Source: Candidatus Woesearchaeota archaeon (GTDB lineage Archaea; Nanobdellota; Nanobdellia; Woesearchaeales; ARS49). From it: a DNA stretch of 64,000 bases. The stretch covers positions 124,001 to 188,000 of the forward strand of contig JAGVZE010000007.1 in NCBI GenBank assembly GCA_018302815.1, read 5' to 3'. Shown one piece after another: positions 59,005 through 64,000 of the stretch. The first letter of the stretch is position 1. Every line of letters starts with the position of its first letter. The notes beneath the pieces are model-generated. The model saw nothing but the letters and a program-made list of their open reading frames with translations, searched no databases and was not told where the DNA came from. Made by a program: the position numbers and the translations under genes.

Positions 59005-59401
59005 TCTTTCTTCTCCATTCATCCGCAGCAGCCAACACTTCTTTCGCAGATTTATACGTCACTTTCTTAAGAGCATCTTCAAATTCGAGCCAAATAAAAT
59101 CAGTATGTTCATGAGACAATTTCACCAAGCTTTTACCGCATATCGCAAAGAAAAACACGACATCTTTCGACACAAGCTCTCCATCAAGCTCCAATTTGTA
59201 ATTAATAGTGTGAGAGAACCCGTCAATTATTTGGGCTGAAATCCCCGCCTCTTCTTTCAACTCGCGAAGAGCAGCGGTTTTGTCATCTTCTCCTTGCTCC
59301 AAATGCCCCTTTGGAAAATCCCAATGGCCTGCCTCATATTTGAGAAGAAGATATTTGCCTTCGCAGAACACAACAACACCCGCGCTGTGATCTCTTTTCA
59401 T
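58979..59401 (-). CDS. NUDIX hydrolase, Ap4A/diadenosine-type
   Basis: Start at 59401 (MKRDHSAGVVVF); ~140 aa. The NUDIX box GHLEQGEDDKTAALRELKEEAGI is complete (G-x5-E-x7-R-E-x2-E-E). LLLKYEAGHWDFPKGHLE before it and WLEFEDALKKVTYKSAKEVL after match the asymmetric Ap4A hydrolase group. It overlaps polX by 26 nt and is cotranscribed; a house-cleaning or repair role fits. Confidence 0.82.
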   Translation of the reverse strand: MKRDHSAGVVVFCEGKYLLLKYEAGHWDFPKGHLEQGEDDKTAALRELKEEAGISAQIIDGFSHTINYKLELDGELVSKDVVFFFAICGKSLVKLSHEHTDFIWLEFEDALKKVTYKSAKEVLAAADEWRRKNGVEWKAR

Positions 59402-59485
59402 GACGGCAATAAGCGAAAACGCGTATATAAACCTGTGTATCAAAGCGCAACAAAGCTTAAATAGAGCCATAAAGACTTTTTTCTT

Positions 59486-60418
59486 ATGAACTACCTTCCT
59501 TTGATTCTCATCGCATTACTAATCGCTTGCAACGCTACACAAGAGAGCACGGGCGCCAAGGAACTCGCTCAACAGTTGCGCGAGCAAGCCGAAATAGATG
59601 CGGCAGAACCAGTTGAAACGCAAATTGAAGAGCAAACTAACTCAGAGAATACTACTGCTGTTGTGCAAGAGCCTATCGCAGAACCAGTACCTGAAACAGC
59701 CCCTGAACCTGCCCAAACACCAGAAATAGCAGTCGCGGAGCCAGAGCCGGAACCTTCGATGCCAATAATTGAAACCATCGAAGAAAATGAACCTGTTGAA
59801 CGGACAGTACTATATGATTTCCTCGACACGTTCGCCAAAAAAGTCACAGGATACCAATTCGTTTACAAGGGAGATAAATACTCGGTCAAAGGAACCAAAG
59901 TCAAAATCGTACTCGATGAACCTCTTGTCGCGCGAGACCTCAAACTCAACGGTGTGCGGTACAGCCTGTTCTATTATGACACAATCTACGTCGATAGAGC
60001 GGCAAAAACCGCAATCGCTTACTGCGAAGGGACTGAGACCGAACTCAACCGCCAATGCACGCAAATGAATTTATACGACGTTCCATACGCAGTCCCATTC
60101 AGTGAATTCAATACCGTGCTTCCTGAAGACTGGCTATTCACATACCTTGACCAAACTCCCGCAAGAATAGATGCTGATAAATACATAGTGCAGGGAAGAA
60201 GCGCAGTTTCGCTCACGTTCAGGGCAGGCGATGATTCAACTGAACTCTTTTTTGATGAAACAATAGGACTTCCAGTTCGGGCGCATCAGCTCAAACACGG
60301 AAATACTGTCAACCGCATAGATTACGAATTCCTTTCCGCCAATAAAGTGCGCGACGTAGACGTGCGCCATCGAAGCTATTCAGAAATACCAAGTTCGGAT
60401 TATTTTTATAAACGGTAG
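59486..60418 (+). CDS. Lipoprotein with acidic Pro-rich linker, 310 aa
   Basis: MNYLPLILIALLIAC is a lipoprotein signal with lipobox LLIAC. A ~75-residue Glu/Pro/Ala/Thr-rich spacer (EPVPETAPEPAQTPE) precedes a C-terminal beta-rich domain of ~200 residues (VLYDFLDTFAKKVTGYQFVYKGDKY, LKLNGVRYSLFYYDTIYVD) with a Cys pair at YCEGT and RQCTQM, likely a disulfide. LolA/outer-membrane-lipoprotein-like folds come to mind but are not established. Confidence 0.7.
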   Translation: MNYLPLILIALLIACNATQESTGAKELAQQLREQAEIDAAEPVETQIEEQTNSENTTAVVQEPIAEPVPETAPEPAQTPEIAVAEPEPEPSMPIIETIEENEPVERTVLYDFLDTFAKKVTGYQFVYKGDKYSVKGTKVKIVLDEPLVARDLKLNGVRYSLFYYDTIYVDRAAKTAIAYCEGTETELNRQCTQMNLYDVPYAVPFSEFNTVLPEDWLFTYLDQTPARIDADKYIVQGRSAVSLTFRAGDDSTELFFDETIGLPVRAHQLKHGNTVNRIDYEFLSANKVRDVDVRHRSYSEIPSSDYFYKR

Positions 60419-60515
60419 ATGACCGGACGACGGTAGGACGGATGGACGGCAAGATGGCAGACGGACGACGGCAGGAAGTAGGAAGGACGAGGGCGAGATG
60501 GACTGAATGCGGGAG
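60417..60515 (+). repeat. Purine-rich GACGG tract, copy 2
   Basis: Sequence GATGACCGGACGACGGTAGGACGGATGGACGGCAAGATGGC... GACGGACGACGGCAGG repeats GACGG/GGA units. It shares ACGGCAAGAYGG and GGATGGA with the tract at 28943. It fills the 140-nt gap before ATG 60559; ATTTTTAAACTCC near 60529 is the TATA box of that gene. Confidence 0.6.
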
Positions 60516-60558
60516 GACACACAATACATTTTTAAACTCCCTTCGCAAAAATGCCTAT

Positions 60559-60960
60559 ATGAGAGATGAGTTCGAACGCGATTTAGCAGAGTACCTAAGC
60601 GCTCGCAAACGAGCAGGCAGAATAGATATCAAATCGTTCTTGAAGAAATTAATGCCCGAACGAAAAGTCGAAGACCCAACTGTAGCGATTCCCGAACAAG
60701 TAGAAGTATACACAGAACCGCAGCCTGTGCCAAAACAGCCAAGCTTTATCTCAAAAATATTCAAAAAAGAAGTCGTAAACGAAGAACTCGTACGCGAACA
60801 CATGCGAGCTGACGACGCTTTGGACGATATGAAAGAAGTCGCAAAAATAGCACTATCGATGATAAAACAACTGCCTGATGAACAGTTAAGGCTGTTCAAG
60901 AACAGTCCTGATTTTGAAAGGCTAAAAACTTTACTTAAAAAACACGATCTTATCAAGTGA
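60559..60960 (+). CDS. Hypothetical charged helical protein, 133 aa
   Basis: ATG 60559 (MRDEFERDLAEYLSARKR) fits the TATA box 27 nt upstream; the longer track start would translate the repeat tract. Helical ends flank a Pro-rich middle (YTEPQPVPKQPSFISKIFKK); the end is KIALSMIKQLPDEQLRLFKNSPDFERLKTLLKKHDL. Family not recognised; a cytosolic adaptor is possible. The small membrane protein gene follows after 16 nt. Confidence 0.6.
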   Translation: MRDEFERDLAEYLSARKRAGRIDIKSFLKKLMPERKVEDPTVAIPEQVEVYTEPQPVPKQPSFISKIFKKEVVNEELVREHMRADDALDDMKEVAKIALSMIKQLPDEQLRLFKNSPDFERLKTLLKKHDLIK

Positions 60961-60976
60961 GGTATGGACTATTTTC

Positions 60977-61348
60977 ATGAAAGCAAAGGACATTGAACTA
61001 AAAGTACGCACTGTTCTCAAAAGACATGGTTATTTCTTTGTAATCTTCATCTTTTTCTCGTTTTTGATCAGCTTCTACTCAGGATATATCTTTCTTGCTT
61101 TGGTCTTAGCACAGTTTATGTTTATCGGAGGATTCTATTTGAAGGCAGGAATGTATTATGGACTTTTTCAAACTCATGGTGAGGACTACGTTCGAAAAAT
61201 GCTTTTTTGGAGCCTTGCATCACTCCCGCTCGCGATCGTTGTCCTGCCATTTCTGCTGGGAACGCCTGAATATATCCTGACTTATTCCTTGTTGTTGAGA
61301 ATTTTCTTTCTTTCGATAGCGCCAGCGTATCTCTGGTACACAGGATAA
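60977..61348 (+). CDS. Small membrane protein, 123 aa, about three to four TM helices
   Basis: Hydrophobic segments FFVIFIFFSFLISFYSGYIF, LALVLAQFMFIGGFYL, MLFWSLASLPLAIVVLPFLLG and YSLLLRIFFLSIAPAYLW with a charged N-terminus. No catalytic motif is seen. Likely cotranscribed with the preceding helical protein. Confidence 0.6.
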   Translation: MKAKDIELKVRTVLKRHGYFFVIFIFFSFLISFYSGYIFLALVLAQFMFIGGFYLKAGMYYGLFQTHGEDYVRKMLFWSLASLPLAIVVLPFLLGTPEYILTYSLLLRIFFLSIAPAYLWYTG

Positions 61349-61360
61349 GAAACCTACTTT

Positions 61361-62248
61361 CTATATTTCTGACTTACGCCACAAGCTTTTAAACTCTTCC
61401 TCGAACTCTGCAGCAATCCTCTCGTCCCTTAGAATCAACACATTCTCATCATTTCTCGTGTAACCGTTTCCAGTCGGGTTCGCGCTCCCCGTGATCACTG
61501 TGCTGTTGTCGATTATGAAGACTTTATGGTGGATTTTTGACACGATGGAGATGTTCTTTAGGCGCTCGTATTCGCTGTATTTATCCATTCGCGGATCGAA
61601 AACACCTTTCACGTCAATACCTTTCGTTGATTTCTTTTCTAATAGAGCGCCTATTTCGTTGTCTGTGAATGAGAACGCCATAAAATGGATTGATTCCTTG
61701 GCCGAGTTCAGCACTTCAATGACCCTTTTTTGGCACGAATCTTCAGGACAGAAAAACGCCTCTGTCAAATGACCGTTCAAAGCGACCCTGCCCTGACCTG
61801 ATTTTCCGCCATGGAAAACGCCTCTTTCGAGCTCCTCAAACTCGTCAAGATATGCTTTCGCAAGAACCCTGCTCTCGATCAAAATGACATTATTCGATAT
61901 CGTGCGTTCCTGAGACGGGTTCCATGAGCCTGTCCAGACCATCGAGTTATTAATCACGCAAAACTTATCGTGCATAAGGCCAGAACCAGCTTCCACTGTG
62001 GCTCCTTTTATCGCGTGCTCCCCATCCACTATGAGAGATCCCCTGCTTTGAATCCAGTCTGCCTGAGCCTTTGATGTGTGATACATCGCGCAGCTAAGTT
62101 CCCCCTCTCTTGTGAGGTTCTTTAAAAGCTCAAAACAGTCTGTTTTATCGCAAAAGAAGGCGAAAACAGCCCCTGTTTCTGAAGGAAGAACGCTTTGGCT
62201 TAAACAACCAGTGAGCAGGATAAATATGAGCAGTCTCATTCCATTCAT
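61361..62248 (-). CDS. Phospholipase D-like lipoprotein, 295 aa
   Basis: MRLLIFILLTGC is a lipoprotein signal with lipobox LLTGC, so the enzyme is probably anchored outside the cytoplasm. Two HKD-type motifs are present: LMHDKFCVINNSMVWTGSWNPS and KIHHKVFIIDNSTVITGSANPTG, forming one active site of the PLD superfamily. Both carry H-x-K and N/S partners. Target may be phospholipid or nucleic acid. Start 62248 or 62239 (MRLL). Confidence 0.8.
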   Translation of the reverse strand: MNGMRLLIFILLTGCLSQSVLPSETGAVFAFFCDKTDCFELLKNLTREGELSCAMYHTSKAQADWIQSRGSLIVDGEHAIKGATVEAGSGLMHDKFCVINNSMVWTGSWNPSQERTISNNVILIESRVLAKAYLDEFEELERGVFHGGKSGQGRVALNGHLTEAFFCPEDSCQKRVIEVLNSAKESIHFMAFSFTDNEIGALLEKKSTKGIDVKGVFDPRMDKYSEYERLKNISIVSKIHHKVFIIDNSTVITGSANPTGNGYTRNDENVLILRDERIAAEFEEEFKSLWRKSEI

Positions 62249-62324
62249 TTATAAAGGGGGCTTTATAAGTTTATTCAGGGTTTATTCGTAAGAATTATGT
62301 TGCCACTTCGGAGTGGTCTTAAAG

Positions 62325-62410
62325 CGAAAGCTTTAAATACCACTTGTACTATCCAGTAGTAGTAATGAGGTGAAAATGCCTCGTTAATATTCAAGATCAC
62401 CTCTTTTTCC
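62325..62410 (+). promoter_or_regulatory. Orphan strong promoter with RBS, three-codon ORF and hairpin-T terminator
   Basis: CGAAAGCTTTAAATA (62325-62339) is a full BRE-TATA on the plus strand. A start near 62360 is followed by TAATGAGGTGAAAATGCCTCGTTAA, an SD sequence with a Met-Pro-Arg-stop frame. GAGGTGA (62367-62373) pairs with TCACCTC (62397-62403), followed by TTTTTCC. A ~50-nt RNA antisense to the 3' end of the Lon-like gene is predicted. Confidence 0.4.
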
Positions 62411-64000
62411 CTCGCAGGCGTCGCTTCGGCGGCGCTTGCAGGGTTTTTTCTCTATTCCCTGATAGAAGTCTAAAGATAGAATATGCGATAACTACGCCTA
62501 TAATCATTCCAGCTGCGAAAGCTAAAGTCGCTGAAGGAATCCTCACGACGACTCGCTTTTCAATCTTCACCTGCTCTGCCTGTCTCTTCTCGAAATAAAT
62601 ATCCAGATTCGATAGTTCAAGAGCATACTCCGCGAAAAGCAACGATGACACGTTGTCGAATTCCTGCAAACTGCTCGCGTATTCATAATAACTATACGCT
62701 ATAATCGGAAACACGCCTTTCTTCTGCGCTTTCATCAAAGCCTCTTTTGAGACATCAAGCTTGAGCGAAATCAATTCGCCGAAACGATCCTCTTCAACAC
62801 CCATCACGCCCAGAACAACATCAGCTTCTGCCTTAGCTTTAGACGCAGTATACAAGCACATACTGTGCTTATTTTCTCTTAAAAGCGCGTAGGCATCATC
62901 AATATCTGCCCTTGTCCCGTCAAGCGCGTCAGGAATCACGCTGCGAACATAATTATACCTCTCTTCAGCCTCTGAAATCTTTGAAACACAGCCTTTTTCC
63001 AGCGATTTCTCATCAATAATCAACTGCTGACTGCTTCCATCGAAAAACCTAGACCATGTGACTCCTGAAAACAATCGCTCTTCTGCGTACGCAACATCAC
63101 GCGCAGCTGTAGATCTCGCCTTGCTTTTGGATTCATTCGCATCGAACAATAATTCAAGAGCCTCATCAACACGCTCAAGCACAGCCATAGCTGTCTGCAA
63201 ATCAGTCAAAGTCGTGATGTTCTTGCTTTCCACGTTCTTTTTTACTCTCTGCGCCTCTACTACAAGCTCATAGATTTGTTTCTCAAGTTCGGCATTAGAG
63301 ACATTATACTCGATATTCTGTTTATATTCAACATTAGACCTGAAACAATACGACGCCGCAGCGTAAAATTCACCCTGCTCAAACGCCTTTTTTGCTCTTG
63401 CTGAATACTCCTGCGCTTTAGTGTCATTGCGCGCTTTTTTCGAGTAAGATTGCGAACGTTCGCATAAGTCCTGCGCTACATCACGCATAGTCATCGCGTA
63501 TTTTTCATCGATTTTAAGCGACTCATTGAATCGCACACGAGGGACGCCCAGTTCAAGCTCAAGCACTTCGCCAATCGTAGCCACTTCCATAACAGTGACA
63601 TTAAGCTGCTTTCCATACTCGATAAGGTCTATTGTTTTATTGCCTTCCTTAGAATCTTTAGTTCCTTTAGGTATATACGCGCGCTTTATCCCATGCTCGG
63701 CAGCAGCCTCGATCTTGAATCTCAAACCGCCAACAGGACCAATTAGGCCTCCGCTATTAATAGTGCCCGTCATCGCAACATCATCAGGGACGGATTTGTT
63801 AAGAAGCAAGGCTGATGTTATGAATGTCGCAGCGCTTCCAGCACTAGGACCTCCAACTATCCCCGGCAATGCTTGGATAGTGAACAAGAAATCCTTGTCT
63901 GAGCAATCAACGTCCAGCTCTTTGCAGGCCGTCTGCTGGGCAAATCTTAGGCTCGCCTGCGTAGTCACCTTAGTCATAGGATACGTTTCGAGGAAAACCC
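62397..64000 (-). CDS. Membrane-anchored archaeal Lon-like (S16) protease, 5' end outside window
   Basis: The track ORF starts at 63977, but the frame is open to the right edge (VFLETYPMTKVTTQASLRFA), so the gene is cut there. The S16 domain shows PGIVGGPSAGSAATFITSALLL with the catalytic Ser and LRFKIEAAAEHGIKRAYIPKG with the catalytic Lys. Then a ~330-residue helical region and one C-terminal TM (ATLAFAAGMIIGVVIAYSIF) follow. No AAA domain is visible, as in the COG1750-type archaeal proteins. It probably degrades envelope or exported proteins. Confidence 0.82.
   Translation of the reverse strand, partial: VFLETYPMTKVTTQASLRFAQQTACKELDVDCSDKDFLFTIQALPGIVGGPSAGSAATFITSALLLNKSVPDDVAMTGTINSGGLIGPVGGLRFKIEAAAEHGIKRAYIPKGTKDSKEGNKTIDLIEYGKQLNVTVMEVATIGEVLELELGVPRVRFNESLKIDEKYAMTMRDVAQDLCERSQSYSKKARNDTKAQEYSARAKKAFEQGEFYAAASYCFRSNVEYKQNIEYNVSNAELEKQIYELVVEAQRVKKNVESKNITTLTDLQTAMAVLERVDEALELLFDANESKSKARSTAARDVAYAEERLFSGVTWSRFFDGSSQQLIIDEKSLEKGCVSKISEAEERYNYVRSVIPDALDGTRADIDDAYALLRENKHSMCLYTASKAKAEADVVLGVMGVEEDRFGELISLKLDVSKEALMKAQKKGVFPIIAYSYYEYASSLQEFDNVSSLLFAEYALELSNLDIYFEKRQAEQVKIEKRVVVRIPSATLAFAAGMIIGVVIAYSIFRLLSGNREKTLQAPPKRRLRGKKR

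Overview
The window is archaeal chromosome. Genes that support this are Mre11 and HerA, an AglB/STT3 oligosaccharyltransferase, a translin-family protein, a TrmB-family regulator, an AbrB-PhoU regulator, the Era-like GTPase / DUF2073 / Zn-ribbon set, a RecJ-like DHH protein and a membrane-anchored archaeal Lon-like protease. Starts are typically preceded by TATA boxes of the form GAAAGCTTTAAATA, either about 25-30 nt upstream (leaderless) or with a Shine-Dalgarno leader. The small compact genes, a bacterial-type AspRS beside gatCAB, a non-canonically placed tRNA intron and many lipoproteins suggest a DPANN-type archaeon. That placement is inference; the phylum cannot be fixed from the sequence alone. 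No rRNA, IS element or CRISPR array was seen.

Layout. (1) 1-650: a LAGLIDADG homing endonuclease broken by an in-frame amber codon, then tRNA-Phe with an intron in the anticodon stem and a degenerate copy of its 3' end. (2) 0.65-4.2 kb: methyltransferase, phosphoesterase and nucleotidyltransferase-domain genes. (3) 4.2-13.4 kb: a Tad/type IV pilus-like locus with a TadC/FlaJ-like platform, a secretion ATPase, two soluble coiled-coil proteins and three related polytopic membrane proteins. (4) 13.4-22.5 kb: translin, AspRS, TrmB, a five-gene operon led by a PHPT1/Janus-like gene, then gatC-gatA-gatB. (5) 22.5-29.3 kb: a convergent toxin-antitoxin-like pair, SDR, Mre11, nucleotide-sugar dehydrogenase, glycosyltransferase and HerA. 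(6) 29-33.5 kb: a tandem-repeat 76-aa protein, a phosphatase, the GTPase/DUF2073/Zn-ribbon set and an amidohydrolase. (7) 33.6-38 kb: two small exported proteins, a PhoU regulator, a non-coding stretch holding six consecutive perfect hairpins, and the RecJ-like gene. (8) 38-42.2 kb: an oligosaccharyltransferase carrying a C-terminal FKBP prolyl isomerase domain, and a geranylgeranyl-reductase-like flavoprotein. (9) 42.2-55 kb: an envelope locus with a Hanks-type kinase, a coiled-coil partner, five lipoproteins (one resembling an outer-membrane beta-barrel) and three large surface or membrane proteins. (10) 55-64 kb: amino acid transporter and divergent regulator, tRNA-Trp, YunG-like and DUF192 proteins, PolX, NUDIX, lipoproteins, a PLD-like lipoprotein and the Lon-like protease cut by the right edge.

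The strongest leads are the six-hairpin array upstream of the RecJ-like gene (about 35.9-36.2 kb), the oligosaccharyltransferase-FKBP fusion, and the kinase / lipoprotein / barrel-like locus at 42-49 kb. The last reads as a surface-signalling or envelope-spanning system not expected in an archaeon.
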